In this document: positions 1 to 11,699 of the stretch, in pieces
How positions within the stretch are numbered: position 1 is the first letter of the stretch
Layout of the letters: each line of letters starts with the position of its first letter
NCBI GenBank assembly: GCA_029718625.1
Contig: CM056376.1
Coordinates: 93,348,445 to 93,412,444, forward strand
Length of the DNA: 64,000 bases
DNA from: Synaphobranchus kaupii
Taxonomy: Eukaryota; Chordata; Actinopteri; Anguilliformes; Synaphobranchidae
Reading direction: 5' to 3'
Translations under genes and position numbers: made by a program
Notes under the pieces: model-generated
Database searches by the model: none
What the model was told of the DNA's origin: nothing
Seen by the model: only the letters and a program-made list of their open reading frames with translations

Positions 1-2300
1 ATGACCGGAGCCTCCGCAGGAAGTAGAGACGGCTCTGGCCCTTCTTGTACACAGCATTGGTGTTCTTGGCCCAGTCCAGCTTGCTGTCCAGGTAAACTCC
101 CAGGTACTTATAGTCCTGAACCATCTCCACATTCACCCCCTGGATTGAAATTGGTGTAGGAGGTGATTTCCGCCTACTAAAGTCCACCACCAACTCCTTT
201 GTCTTGTTAGTGTTAAGCTGCAGGTGGTTCAAGCCATACCACTGAACGAAAGAGTCCACTACAACCCTGTACTCAGCCTCCTTCCCTTCACTGATACAAC
301 CCACTATTGCAGAGTCATCCGAGAACTTCTGTAAGTGGCAGGACTTGGAGTTGTATTTGAAGTCAGCGGTGTAGAGGGTAAACAGAAAGGGAGACAGGAC
401 CGTCCCCTGTGTTGCTCACCACAATGTCAGACAAGCTGTTCTGCAGTCTGACAAACTGTGGCCGTGCAGTCAGGTAGTCCAAAATCCAGGATACCAGGGG
501 AGAGTCCACCTGCATCGCCGTTAGTTTTCTCCCCATCAGGGCAGGTTGGATGGTGTTGAACACACTTGAGAAGTCAAAATGACTCTCACTGTGCTACCCG
601 CCCCGTCCAGGTGCACATATGCGCGGTGAAGCAGGAAGATGATGGCATCCTCCACTGGTAGGCGAACTGCAGGGGGCCCAGTGATGGTTTTACCAGGGGC
701 CGGAGGTGTGACAGGACTAGCCTCTCCAGGGACTTCATTACGTGAGAGGTCAGCGCCATAGGTCTGTAATCGTTGGAGACACTGGGGTGCACCTTCTTGG
801 GTACAGGAACCAGGCTGGATGTCTTCCACAGCAAAGGAACCCTCTCCAGACTTGCCTGGGCGTAGTTTAGGGGATGAGGTCTGGTGGTGTGTTGTTGGAA
901 AGAGCCGATGGGGGGGGGGGGAGGTAGGACAGAGGGGTTGAGGGGGGCAGACGGTCAAGGAGCTGGGAGTCCCCAAATCAAAACAGGAGTCCCCAAATCA
1001 AATCTATTGAAAAATAGATTTAACTCATTGGCCCTGTCCAGGTCTCCCTCCGTCACCTGGCCACCAATCTTCTTGTAGCCAGTGATACTTCTCATGCCAC
1101 TCCACACATCCCTCATGCTGTTCTGCTGGAGTTTCTGTTCGAGCTTCCTCTTGTAGCTGTCCTTGCCCTGTCTAATCCTCACCTTCAGTTCCTTCTGCAC
1201 CCGTTTCACCTCTTCCCTGTCCCCGTCTCTGAAGGCCCTCTTCTTCTCGTTCAGTAGGCCCTTGATGTCACTGGTGACCCAGGGTTTATTGTTGGGAAAA
1301 CAGCGTACGGACTCTGTTGGAACAACATTGTCCACACAGAAATTGATGTACCCTGTTATGCAACCTGTAAGTCTGTCAATGTCCTCCCCATGTGAGTCAC
1401 AGAGCACATCCCAGTCTGTTGCCTCAAAGCAGCCCTGCAGAGCCTCATTTGCCTCCTGTGACCATCTCCTCACCGTCCTAGTGGTCAAAGGCTGCTGCTG
1501 GACTAGAGGCTTATACAGTGGCAGAAGGTGAACCAGGTTGTGATCAGATCTACTGAGGGGAGGGAGGGTTATGGAGCTGTATGCCTCCTTAACATTGACA
1601 TACAGCAGGCCCAGTATCTTAATTCCCCTGGTTGGACAGTCCACAAACTGCTTGAATGTGGGCAGAGTCCCAGCCAGGGTGACGTGGTTGAAGTCTCCCG
1701 AGATCGCAATGAACGCACTCGGGTGCAGCGTCTGTAGTCTTGCGGTGACTGAGTGGATGACGTCAGTCACGCACGACACGTTGGCTGAGGGAGTAACGTA
1801 AACAACGAGGACTATTGCATGGGAAAATTTTCTTGGCAAATAATAAGGTCGTAGACTTACGGCAAGCAGTTCAATGTCCGGTCAACACACACGATCCTTA
1901 ACCGTGATATGTGCAGGGTTGCACCGTTTGTTGTTAACAAGAATAGCAAGTCCCCCACCTTTCCTCTTGCCACTCTCCCTGCAGCTCCTGTTGGCCTGGA
2001 CCGTCTGGAAGCCTTCCACAGACACACAGATATCTTCATGTAGCCATGTCTCCATGAAACACAAAACGCTGCTCTCACGATACTCCCTCTGACTCCTTGC
2101 CAGGGCAGCTAGCTCCTTGTTAGCCAGCGATCTCACGTTTCCCATGGTGATGGAAGGCAGATATGGCTTGTATCTCCTTTTCTTAGTCCGCCGTTTCGCT
2201 CCTGCCCTGCATCCCCTGTATTTCCTCCTCAACTCCTTGGGGATTTCAGGTCACTCGCTGGCTAAGACACCCGGTCGGACCGACAACAGCTGATACCTGG
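1..2300 (-). pseudogene. Broken LINE ORF2: endonuclease plus reverse transcriptase
   Basis: The product would nick target DNA (APE-type endonuclease) and copy the element RNA by target-primed reverse transcription. Reading leftward, a basic N-terminal patch (residues such as KRRTKKRR) precedes the motif GNVRSLANK near 2130, then METWL and GDFNHV blocks typical of the endonuclease. A linker rich in K/R (about 1000-1260) leads into reverse transcriptase blocks: VPKKVHP near 790, NDYRPMALTS near 760, and the catalytic FSDDSA at about 309-326, a variant of the usual FADD. KYLGVYLDSKLDW lies near 65-105. In-frame TGA stops sit at 1882-1884 and 2251-2253, and the frame changes near 960-1000 (next to a duplicated 16-bp stretch) and near 565-590. 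The frame resumes exactly after the 1882 stop, which argues for a point mutation. Inactive. Confidence 0.85.
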
Positions 2301-2620
2301 AGTAAGCACTATAAAAGGCTCTGTAAACTCCATACTGTTGTGCACGTGCGAAGGAACGAGTTGACTAAAGTAACCCTGCGACGAAGAAAACGGTGAAAAC
2401 TATCCACTGCATTGTGGACTAAAACTAAAGCTAAACTAAACTAAAACAATAAATAGTAATAGATTAGAATAAAGATCAGAAAAACAGAGAGTAACTGTAG
2501 CTGGCAGCCGCACGACCGGCACCAGAAGCGGTGGTCAGAGGATATCACTGAATCCTTGCGCACGATAAAGTTGACGTCATGAGTGACGCGTTATGATGAT
2601 AACCCGCTTTTGTATTTTTG
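1..2620 (-). mobile_element. CR1/L2-type (jockey superfamily) LINE retrotransposon, 3' end cut by window edge
   Basis: A non-LTR retrotransposon lies on the minus strand with its 5' side near 2.3-2.6 kb; its 3' end runs off the window at base 1. Translation shows an endonuclease followed by a reverse transcriptase, the order of an L2/CR1-type second ORF. The part from about 2300 to 2620 has no recognisable coding and is probably the 5' UTR; its outer limit is not defined by any duplication I can see. The copy carries stops and frameshifts, so it is dead. The clade (L2 versus CR1 versus Rex1) is inferred from memory of the fish families and would need alignment. Confidence 0.85.
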
Positions 2621-2680
2621 TAGACTAACGTTACTAGTAAAATTGGGTGAATACTATGAAGCAGGATTACTGAGTTAATT

Positions 2681-2772
2681 GGATAACTGCATTAGTAAAA
2701 CCGGAACCCTCCCAAATCTGGAACATGGGAGGAAAAAGACCTGTTCCGGGTTTTATTCAGTGCAGTTATCCA
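2681..2772. mobile_element. Short foldback MITE
   Basis: The arms pair over almost the whole length. GGATAACTGCA at the left matches TGCAGTTATCC at the right, AAAACCGGAAC matches GTTCCGGGTTTT, and an inner CTCCCA faces TGGGAGG with an 11-nt loop. This is the structure of a small palindromic MITE. No clear target duplication was found, so the family is unknown. Confidence 0.65.
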
Positions 2773-3194
2773 GTCCAGGTTGCCATACCAACCAACGAAC
2801 TTCCAGAGCTCTATTTAATCCACCAACTGTAGTAGGCTACTGTTAGTTGTAGGTTTACGTCATAACAAAACAAAAAATCAAACTATGTTGTTGTATTTCT
2901 ACACAGTAGCCTATCCGAAAATAGTTCCACTATTTATAGTTAATTTAAACTTGAAAACAACTCATAAGCTCAAAACAAACATGTACCTTTTTACCCTTGT
3001 GTTCTCTTTTATCGATGCATTATCCGCCGTAGTTAGTTTGTGTTTGGAAATGATTCATTTTGGTGAGGTCCCGAAAATGAATGGGAGTGAATGGGGAGCC
3101 TGACTACCGGGGGATGCCGCTAATGGTCATCAGGGAGAGCTGATGTTTCTAGTATTCACGCTATGCAAATATAATGGGGTTGGCTCCACAAAAT

Positions 3195-3232
3195 TACTTA
3201 TGTTACACGAAGGTGAAATATCCCTTTAAGGT
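3195..3232. repeat. Possible DNA-transposon terminal fragment
   Basis: The stretch ending in GTGAAATATCCCTTTAAG resembles the terminal inverted repeat of common fish DNA transposons that end in ...TATCCCTTTAA. I did not find the opposite terminus nearby, so this is a fragment or a chance match. Confidence 0.25.
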
Positions 3233-3510
3233 TTTCACCTGTATATCGCAGTCGACAGCTCTTTTGTGTTCATCTCCAGCTCTTTTGTCTCTTCTGGAAT
3301 CACAGGAGGGAGAGGGATGTTGATCCATGCTGAATTGACTTATCGCTAGATCCTCCCCACACCAGAAATTGTCCAATCATACCGTAGCAACCATTACTAT
3401 GCATGCTGACCTCGTCAAGTGGCTTGGTCCAGGTGCATTGAAACCAATGGAAAGATTGCAGTAACTCACTGAATATCGTTAAAAAAAACATATAAATTGA
3501 GTCAGACAGG

Positions 3511-3621
3511 ATGGTGAAAAGATGTGCTTGGGGAACCTGTAATACTGACACCGGGTACCCTGAAAGATTGGAGGGAGTTTGTCCATTTTCCAAAGCCCAA
3601 AACCAGCAACAAATGCATTAG
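3511..3621 (+). pseudogene. THAP zinc-finger N-terminal fragment (36 codons)
   Basis: An ATG opens a frame reading MVKRCAWGTC, then NTDTGYPERLEG, then a PFSK block, and stops after 36 residues. The spacing of the first two cysteines (C-x4-C) and the following TxYPERL and F-PF/SK pattern match the start of the THAP C2CH DNA-binding domain, as in THAP9/P-element-type and other fish THAP proteins. The second C and the H of the finger are missing because the frame ends at a TAG. It could be a relic of a THAP transposase, a processed fragment, or a first exon whose splice site I cannot see. Function is unlikely as it stands. Confidence 0.55.
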
Positions 3622-4005
3622 TGCTAGCTACTGTATGTAAATAAAATCCCAGTGCTCACAATGTAACATTAGTGCTTCAGTTATTGAGACCGCACTGCTG
3701 TAAGATGCCGGTCTTGGAGCTACCAGTTAAGCCAGCTATCATTACCACCATAGCTGATGTGATCTAGACAACAGCCAACTTTAGCTAAGTTATTTATATC
3801 TAGTTGGCATCAATGTTAGCTACATTAGGCTGACCAGCCGTACTCTTTTTTAGGACTGAAAATATCCGCCCAGGCGGGATTCCTAAAAAATGTCTGGTTA
3901 CGTTTTGCTTGTTCTATAGACCGTATATAAACAAACAGATAGCCTAGTATCATGACGCCTGTCTACCCATGCCCCCCCTTTTTAAAATCTGATATAGGCT
4001 ATAGT

Positions 4006-4789
4006 TGTCATGGTTTTCGGCAGCCTCGTTTTATTTCGGCGTTCGTTCTTTCTTTTAGCAGCGTCATGCACTCTATCGGATTTTTCGCCTTCCGTTCCGG
4101 TGTTTTCATCTCGCTCTGCAATTATCCTCCGCACCTGTTTGTGGTTTCCTACCGGCTATATTTAGCTCTGGGTTTCCGATTTCCGGTGCTTCGAGCTTAC
4201 TCGCGTTTGACACGAAGTCGGTTAAGGTATAGGAATACTGAGATTGCTGCCTTGCTATTCTTATAGTAAAACATATTTATTCCAGTTAGAGTTAGGGTTT
4301 AGATCTCTTGATCTTTTCTTTTCCCTTTCTCTACTCTGTTTGTTAGTCTTCCTTCTTTTCTGTTTTCTTTTAAAGAGGCATTCCTATATTTTATGCTTCT
4401 TTCTACTTCCTCTTATTTTGTTACTCGCTGAAGTTGTGAGCTGGAGGAATTGTTTTTTCCTTTGTCTGCACTCGTATCTACGAGCTTATTTTTTCCAGTA
4501 CCACGGAAATATTATTTTCAGTCCTGTTTTTCTCCCTTTGTTTAGTCTCTTTTCTGAGACTCAAAGGTAATTTCTGGTTTTATATTTTCTGCTCAATGTG
4601 TTGAGCCTCGCCCTGTTTTTAGGGTTGTTTTTCGTTTGGCTTTGTGCCGGGAGTCTTTTGCTCCATTTTTTGTTATCCTTTTCTCTCTGTTTGTGAAATC
4701 TTTCACTCTAGTGGTGTTTCCGATTTTCGGAGACACTTTTTGATCTCTCTGTTGCATCTGGCCTTCCGAACCCAACTCCCCCCATTACA
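4006..4789 (+). mobile_element. Solo LTR (Gypsy-like), 784 bp, TSD ATAGT
   Basis: The element begins TGTCATGG and ends CCCATTACA, giving the canonical TG...CA termini. It is flanked on both sides by an identical ATAGT (4001-4005 and 4790-4794), the 5-bp duplication expected of retroviral-type integration. A TATA-like CTATATTTA near 4156-4164 follows a CACCTG motif near 4132, a promoter layout shared with the other LTRs here. No gag or pol lies beside it, so it is a solo LTR left by recombination between two LTRs. The Gypsy assignment is inferred from the termini, TSD length and similarity to the LTR at 20.5 kb. Confidence 0.85.
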
Positions 4790-4794
4790 ATAGT

Positions 4795-5640
4795 CACCCT
4801 AATGTTACCTAGCTAGCTATTTAGTAGCTCATCCTGGCATCTTAACATGACAGCTTCAGGTCACTGGCTTTGGGGGGTTTATATTCATAATGTAAATGCT
4901 AATTAGGTTAGGTCATTAATCATACATGCAGCGCAGGAACAACACTGTTCCACGATGGTGTTGTTTTTCAGCAAGGGTACATCAGACAGACACTTGAGAC
5001 ATATTGAATCACAAATGTGGCAGTAGTGAAATGTACTTTGTATGACAGTGAGAAAAGCTCACTTTGAATGGCACAGTTTCCCTTCGGTCTCTACAATACA
5101 TCCAGGTGCACTGTGAGTATGTGGTGAACTGTGGGTAGTCCTCAATGACCCTGTAATGTATGATTTTCAACAAGTCTTCTCTCTTGTCAACACCAAGACC
5201 TAAACCAATGAGTGGGGTCAGGGCTCAAACCTCCAGTCAAAGCAGTGAAGTATTGTAAGGCCTGTGACATCACTCTAGCTTTGCAGTCCTCTGTTACAGT
5301 AGCTGCAAAGGTGCAGCAGCTGCTGGCTTGCAAAGGAATCGGTCGACTGAAAAATAACAGGATGAGTGTACTGGTCCGCACCCTCCAAAACTGGCAGAGG
5401 ATATTCCAGCATTGGGACAGTTCCAATTAGGCATTAAAAAATCGGAAAAGAACTGCTACGTCCTAGCCAGCTGATACTTTTTGGTGGAGTTTAATATGGA
5501 TTTATGGCTGTTATCCTGCCTACAAATAGCAGCAGGCATATGGCACATTAGCTTGAGATCCCCCCATGTATAATTTAAGTAAGTCGATGACTAATTACAG
5601 CGAGGATACAGTGGTGTAAAAGTAATGTGTGTGTATATAC
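4795..5640. other. Non-coding, no recognised feature
   Basis: This is intergenic or intronic sequence. A frame open on both strands near 5190-5430 has no domain similarity that I recognise and is treated as chance. Confidence 0.5.
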
Positions 5641-5644
5641 ATAC

Positions 5645-5645
<1 letters not shown>

Positions 5646-5692
<47 letters not shown>
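5646..5692. repeat. (AT)n microsatellite
   Basis: An almost pure TA dinucleotide run of about 46 bases, bounded by TACATACG-like sequence. Confidence 0.95.
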
Positions 5693-5697
<5 letters not shown>

Positions 5698-6113
5698 CAC
5701 ATAAAACCCCAATCACTCTCTCAGCAATGAGCCATTCAGACATTCAGTGCAGAGAAAAGCTTACTGGATTACATGTGGATTGTGATAATATCCAGATTAT
5801 TGTTGCTCAGTAAACTGACATTGGACCTAAATGCCTACAATCTCTCCTTGCCTACAACGATTTGTTTTTCTGTTTACTTATATTAAAGCTGCATTACCAG
5901 TTGCGACATTGCTGAAAGCCCCTGTGTGCTTTGCACAAAATGGTGATATCAATGCAGTGTCGCTGATGAAAGGATTACTCTCATTAGGGAAAGTGGATGA
6001 AAGGGTATTAAACACGCAGCCGTACACCCAGATAACAAAGAGACAGCTGTGTAATTTGACTGAAGGACAATCGTTCAGATTCCCCTTCAGATACCAGTGG
6101 CAGAGGATCCGGA

Positions 6114-6362
6114 CACAGTGGGCCTCATGCATAAACGGTGCATACATGTATGTACAAAAAATTATGCGTACGCCACTTTCCCCACGGATTTGGGATTTAT
6201 AAAAACAGACTTGACGTCAAAATATGCGCACATTTACGCTGAGTATGACACATGCATACACACATTTTTGAGAGTGTGGGAATTGGTGACTCCAATGGTG
6301 GGCAAACTGGCATACGCCTCTCTTTTGCACGTATGCACCATTTATACATGAGACCCAGTGTG
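6114..6362. mobile_element. MITE with CACAGTGGGCCTCATG-type terminal repeats
   Basis: The left end CAGTGGGCCTCATGCATAAA and the right end, read in reverse complement as CACTGGGTCTCATGTATAAA, form imperfect inverted repeats that continue through GGTGCATAC. The element is about 249 bp and has no coding capacity. The same terminal sequence occurs on the larger element at 29397-30676, so this is probably a deletion derivative of that family. Confidence 0.7.
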
Positions 6363-6849
6363 TTTAAATCTCACTCAGGGTTTTTTTCTCACTCAGTCTG
6401 AAGAGGTGACTAGAATAGTCTGGGAATAGTTTTACTTTAACATGAAAACAATTGTTTTCTAGAGTGTGTTACTATGTTACTGAATATCCTCGACTCTACT
6501 GTGGTACTGTCTTTTCACAGACTGCTATTTTACAATGTACTGTATCATGCAAGATAATACCAATGTTGTTGTGTAAGTCTATTGATTGGGTGCAAGAGGC
6601 CAGGGTTTTAAAAAATTGTGTATCATGAATAAAAAATTAAAGAATAAAACATTGTGACCCTTTGTTGTGGGTTTTGCGACTACATATCCTACGGCTGAAT
6701 TCCCATAATTTGTCCCATGCAATCTGTGCCTTTCCCCCTTTTTTCATCAACCACTGGCAACGCTGCACCAGTAGTCCTATAAATGGGAACTATGGAAGAG
6801 AAGCAGAGAGGACTGAGCTGGCACTTATATTCATTGTATAATGATCTCC

Positions 6850-7052
6850 AAATTACAGTTACTTTTGCTCCCCTAAAATGGGGGGGACTATGGATAAAAA
6901 GGGCTGTAATTAAACACCCTCAAATTAAGGCTGGCAGTCTGCACTTTATCCTCATATTCATTGTTTTATTTCAAAAACAATGTGCTGGAGTACAGATCCA
7001 ACACAACAAAAATTGTGTCACTGTTCCAATACCTTTGCATTTAACTGTATGT
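6850..7052 (+). mobile_element. Tc1-like terminus, copy 1 of 3
   Basis: The sequence has the blocks TTACTTTTGCTCCCCTAAAA, CCCTCAAATTAA, GTGCTGGAGTACAGA and GTCACTGTTCCAATACCTTT in order. The same order occurs at 31519-31705 and 37718-37945. In the third copy the end reads as a Tc1/mariner terminal repeat, so these are 3' remnants of one Tc1-like family. No transposase is left here. Confidence 0.65.
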
Positions 7053-7354
7053 TTGCTCAATCTTTTTTTGTTGAAAGCAGTGTCTAGCTTAAAGTAAGTA
7101 CGTAGATTGCTTACCCCAGATCACCAGGGGTGATTACCATGGCAATCCTATGGACTGTACTGTGGGGCTGTGGCTTGCTGTCTGTCTGGGGAATACTGGT
7201 GTAGTTGCAGATGGCACTGTTTGCTCAGACTGGCTACACACATGATGTGTTGGAGTTAAAACAGCACAGACAGCTCCACGGGGCCCTCTGAGACAAGCAA
7301 CTACAAATCATCTGAGAGACAGCCAAACAGCTTTCCCATACACTGGCCCCCCTT

Positions 7355-7385
7355 TTCTCTCTCTATTTCTCTATCTTTCTCTCTG

Positions 7386-7417
<32 letters not shown>

Positions 7418-7450
7418 TCTCACTCTCTCATTCTCTCTCTCTCACACACA
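7355..7450. repeat. (CT)n-rich polypyrimidine tract
   Basis: TCTC-rich sequence about 95 bases long, followed by a short CACA run. A simple repeat. Confidence 0.9.
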
Positions 7451-8770
7451 GCCAAACATGCCCACATACAAGCATGAAAACACACATAAAAAGGCAGACA
7501 CACAAACATACACACATTCACATGCATATTTAAATTTCACTGTTAGCTGGTTCAAAAAAATATGATGATGATATGACCCTACATTGTAATAGAATAATAG
7601 AAAAAAATTACAATTATAGAGCATTGAATCCAAAGAAAATGCTATTATGCACAGTGTATAATTACGCTACATGTTTCAGATTGAAAAATTATACACAGGC
7701 TGGTGGAAACGCTTACATCAAACCACCCTGTCAAACAGCAAATGAAAGCAAAAAAATATATATTATAGGTGCTCTGACAAAGAAACTTTAAAATGTACGG
7801 GTGCAGTTTGGGTGCAACCCATTAGTGGTGACCTACCTGCACTGAAAAGCACTTAAGACCTTGAGAGGAAAGGCGGTGTACCTTGGTACAGCACCAATGT
7901 TTCACCTGTTTAAACCTACACTCATTACAAAACATTTTAGAAGAATAAGCCAGAGCCTTGCAGGTGTAGATACTGGTGTCTTGAATTATCAGTGTTTTTG
8001 TAGAAAGAATAAGCTCTCTCTCTTTCCAAGAGCACTCCATTATGCCCTGATTGTGCCTTAATTGCATTTTCTCGTGCTTAATTAGGCTTAAATCCTCCAC
8101 AATTATCTGGTCCTATCAGTGCTATTCTCAAGTCTTTAACGTTCTTTGGGAGAAATTAGTTTATAAAATGATCGTTGCCAATAAGGCAATAATGTCAATC
8201 TGTTTGAAACAGTGTCTGATGTGATTGTGTGCTTTTAAAAAAGCCTCTACATGGCCTGATGTTCTGCCCTGCCCAAGAACTGTGGCTGTTTGGGTATCGC
8301 TAGAGTTTGTACTGTATCTCAGTGCAATTTTAGAACACTCGCCCTGCTGTGTACTGACTTGATTTGAAAAATGGTGCACGCGCGTGCAGCGTACGTCAGA
8401 CTCCGCACCCGCAGTCCCGTTCACATCATATCCTCGTGGGAAAAACGGGACAGGGCGCTTGACGTTCGCCAGACCGGTCCCTGCAGGGTCGCGTGGTTCA
8501 CATCGTCCCGCGTAAGCCAGAGGTTCTCTTTCCTGGGGCAGCAAGCCAGCGTCAGCCACAGATCCTCCCCTCCTGCTGACTGGCTGCTTTCACAACTGCA
8601 CTGTATGCAGAGACAGTGGCTTTTATGTGAACCTCCAGAGCCATGTTTTCTTGCCTATTGCTGCTGGCTCCTCTAGAGTAGCTGAAACCTGAGAGAGCCT
8701 GGAGATGTGACAACACTGCTCAAGTGGCAACCTTCACATGCAGGCTTAATGAAATAAGACACACGTACAC
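7451..8770. other. Non-coding; possible conserved element near 8030-8165
   Basis: No coding feature is supported. The stretch near 8030-8165 contains repeated homeodomain-type cores (TTAATTG, TTAATTAG) in otherwise single-copy sequence and could be a conserved non-coding element. That is inference from composition only. The open frame on the minus strand near 8161-8559 has no recognisable domain. Confidence 0.3.

Positions 8771-8772
<2 letters not shown>

Positions 8773-8802
<30 letters not shown>
8773..8802. repeat. (CA)n microsatellite
   Basis: An uninterrupted CA dinucleotide run of about 28 bases. Confidence 0.9.
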
Positions 8803-8804
<2 letters not shown>

Positions 8805-8806
<2 letters not shown>

Positions 8807-9725
8807 GCAATGCAGGCTTTTCTTTCTGTGTGCAACCCTTGAATCATTTCATCATTAATTCAAGCGCGGGGGCTGATGTGCACCGATTAAAACTCACCGT
8901 GACATTTCCTTTTCTGTGTCACACTAACTTGGTTGTGATGAATTATGCTTCTTAATACATGTTCCTCCTGTCATTGTGACAACTTGTTTAAGCCATGTGT
9001 CATTTGTCATTGTCTGGTAATGCGTCCCTGCTTGTTCTGCACTTTGTGAGTAAGATGCATTCACACAGATATTGCCACCTGTGGAGCAATACAACAGGTG
9101 ATGTGAGTAAGCGACTAACGTTTGACTTAGCTAAGAAGAGGACATGTTAAGATACGAATGGGCTCAAACAACCACTCTCGCCACTGTTGCTGCTCCACAG
9201 GCCGGTGACCACATTGTGAGAAGACCCAGGATCACGGTAAACTCTTTCTGCATGGCTTACCTCGGAAAACCATGGTAACGTGTAGGGTACTCACAGAGTT
9301 TCACAGAAGCATATACTTTTCTATAACTTACGGAATAATTTATGCCAGGTGCTGGCCGAAGAAGCACAGGTACCAGCACGCTGTATTATGCATCCAAGTG
9401 ACTTATGAAACTTAACTTGTGAACTGTGACGTTTCAACCTTTCTTCCTTCATTAATTTGTATGACACTGACTTTTTTAAGGAAAGAATACAATGAAATTG
9501 TCCATTTTGAGGAAATTTAGCCACCATCTGCCTGTATGGTTTATATTTTAATTTAACACATACTATAATCCAGTGTGATTTATAATACACAGACCAACAG
9601 TACATATTGTTATACAACTGAAAAATATTTGACGTAATAAAGATATGCCCCCAATAAAAACTGCCACATTCATGTAGAGGACAAACTAAAACTGAAACAT
9701 TTTCAGGAACAATTTCAAGTACAGT
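8805..9725. other. Non-coding; possible conserved element near 8845-9010
   Basis: Single-copy-looking sequence. The part around 8845-9010 has ATTAATTC, GATTAAAA and ATGAATTATG motifs in a mixed-composition context often seen in vertebrate enhancers. No gene is visible. Confidence 0.3.
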
Positions 9726-9728
9726 ACT

Positions 9729-9834
9729 ATCCCTTATGGAAAAGTAATATACTGCAGTATATTTTAAATATATTGTGACGATAATTGTGATATATTTACA
9801 ATATACTGCAGTATATTACATTTCCATAAGGGAT
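9729..9834. mobile_element. Palindromic MITE family P, copy 1 of 3
   Basis: The ends ATCCCTTATGGAAA and TTTCCATAAGGGAT are perfect inverted repeats. Inside, ATATACTGCAGTATAT occurs near both ends, so the element is a near-complete palindrome of about 106 bp. Related copies lie at 35084-35189 and 36231-36332. It has no coding capacity. Confidence 0.85.
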
Positions 9835-9839
9835 ACTAA

Positions 9840-10440
9840 AGCTCCATAATAGTTTATAATACATTTTTAAACATTTCACTTAATGCATCATTGCTTCTAA
9901 AATACCTAGTACTGCGCAAAGTAATTGCATTGCCGCAAAGCTTAGGGAACTTTATGAATTGGCTGGGATGCTGCTTTTCTGCCCCCATGGGGTCTTGTTA
10001 TTATAAGATGGCCTACCCAAGGCCAGGCCTGTCACTGCAGCTGCGCTCCCTCACACTCCTCCCCATCGCCCAGATTAAACACAGCACCGGTTTATATTGA
10101 ATAGTTTAGTATGTGTCTATCCCAGAAAATACATTCAGACTCCCTGTTAGGCTTAGCTAATCCAGGAAATATTGATGTCTGGAGCTCCTAGGGCTGACTT
10201 TAATGAAGTGGGTGATAAGAAAGTGAAGGAGGATTGGGTGCAAGGCAAGGCTGTAAAATCCCCCTGCCTAGAGTACACTCTGGGGGGAGATTAAAGACAC
10301 TAAAATAAGGGAGGATCAGCTGGCCTTAACCCTTAGTCTCATCCTGATATGGAGGATGAGTCGGCCTTTTTACGCCGTCACAGTGATGCTGGAGGCCTGG
10401 AAAGCGGGGTGTGGTTTGGTGGGATCTCTGCATCTCAAAG
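9840..10440. other. Non-coding, nothing recognised
   Basis: No domain, RNA gene or clear repeat was seen in this stretch. Confidence 0.4.
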
Positions 10441-10443
10441 CCC

Positions 10444-10604
10444 GGGTTTCTGACACACGGTATGCGTGTGTGTCATCGCAGGCAGCCAATCAGCGGGTTT
10501 CTGACGCACGGTATGCGTGTGTGTCATCGCAGGCAGCCAATCAGCGGGTTTCTGACATACGGTCATACGGTATGCGTGTGTGTCATCGCAGGCAGCCAAT
10601 CAGC
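10444..10604. repeat. 51-bp minisatellite, 3 copies
   Basis: Copies start at 10444, 10495 and 10546. Each contains GGTATGCGTGTGTGTCATCG and AGGCAGCCAATCAGC. The third has a small internal insertion that repeats a CATACGGT stretch. Because 51 is a multiple of three, open frames run through it, but nothing suggests coding. Confidence 0.9.
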
Positions 10605-10609
10605 CAAAT

Positions 10610-11460
10610 TCTATTTATCGTTGTCACTTATAATGAATGCAGCGGGGAACTTTACGGCTCCAGAACGGGAGGAACAAAAACCCCAGGAAAACTTTTTCCC
10701 TCACACCTCCGAACACTGAGATAAACACCTGGAGAAGAAGCGTGGTAATTAAAACCACTAATTAATTAACACACTAAACACTTCAACACCTTGCACAGAT
10801 ATCAAGTCAGACTCAAAGCCCTGAAGACGACACTAGGGGCATGCAGAAAACACAGCCGTCTGTATTAGGTGTATTTACTAGGATTTCTCATTGTTATACT
10901 ATAAGAAGGCAGAAAAGCGTTTTGTGCAGGGTTTCAGGTTCAATGTAAGCAAGTAGGGCTACAGGGGTCAAAACTTTCAGGGGAAAAAGTTTTTGTTAGC
11001 TCAGGCTTAAAATGAATAAACATTGCAACAAAAAAAAGCACTTGTCCTATGCCTGCAGATGCAGAAGATGTTTACTGCACCAATCACTCCCAATAGTGAC
11101 ACACCCTCCTCTGTATTCAGTCAACATATGTGGCGTAAACATTTTGATAATTTTTCTCGACAATAACACGCACTGAATGTATAAATTCCCGAAAATCTAT
11201 GTGCTCGTGTTGAATGAATAGTAATGAAAAGTGCGTTGTTTGTATGTCAAAATGTTGATTGAGGCCTGTGTATTTTTCTGCTGGAGGCACCGCTTAACTG
11301 AGATAGTACCACAGTAATATATTTGTAACTTTGATATTACAGGGTGTCTTACTGTCATAGATCAAGCATTATTTGATCACATATCATTGCCTCATTCTGT
11401 CTCCTGTTATTGGCAAAGCATTCAGTTGAATTTTTATCTCCTAAAACATGCATTCTTTTG
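10610..11460. other. Non-coding, nothing recognised
   Basis: AT-rich sequence with no coding or RNA feature that I can support. Confidence 0.4.
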
Positions 11461-11465
11461 AATGA

Positions 11466-11545
11466 GCGTTCTCGATACTCAGTCCTGGGGGACCCTGTAT
11501 ACTGTATGCTGGTTTTGGTTCCAACCACAGTTGCAGTCCCAGCTC
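11466..11545. repeat. Dispersed repeat fragment of hAT/Angel-like type
   Basis: The stretch with ACTCAGTCCTGGGGGACCC, GCTGGTTTTGGTTCCAACC and CAGTTGCAGTCCCAG resembles an abundant fish repeat related to hAT MITEs. It is recalled, not aligned, and no terminus or duplication is visible. Confidence 0.35.
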
Positions 11546-11699
11546 ATGCTTTTCATGTTTTTATTCTTTACCCTCTTAAGCCATATTATGTCAGAAATAG
11601 CTATACATGCCATCAGGAATAAAAGTTCCATATTCACATTGTGCCATATTGCAATTACAATAAAGGTAAAATCATGTTTTTTATTAAATACTTTTTATT

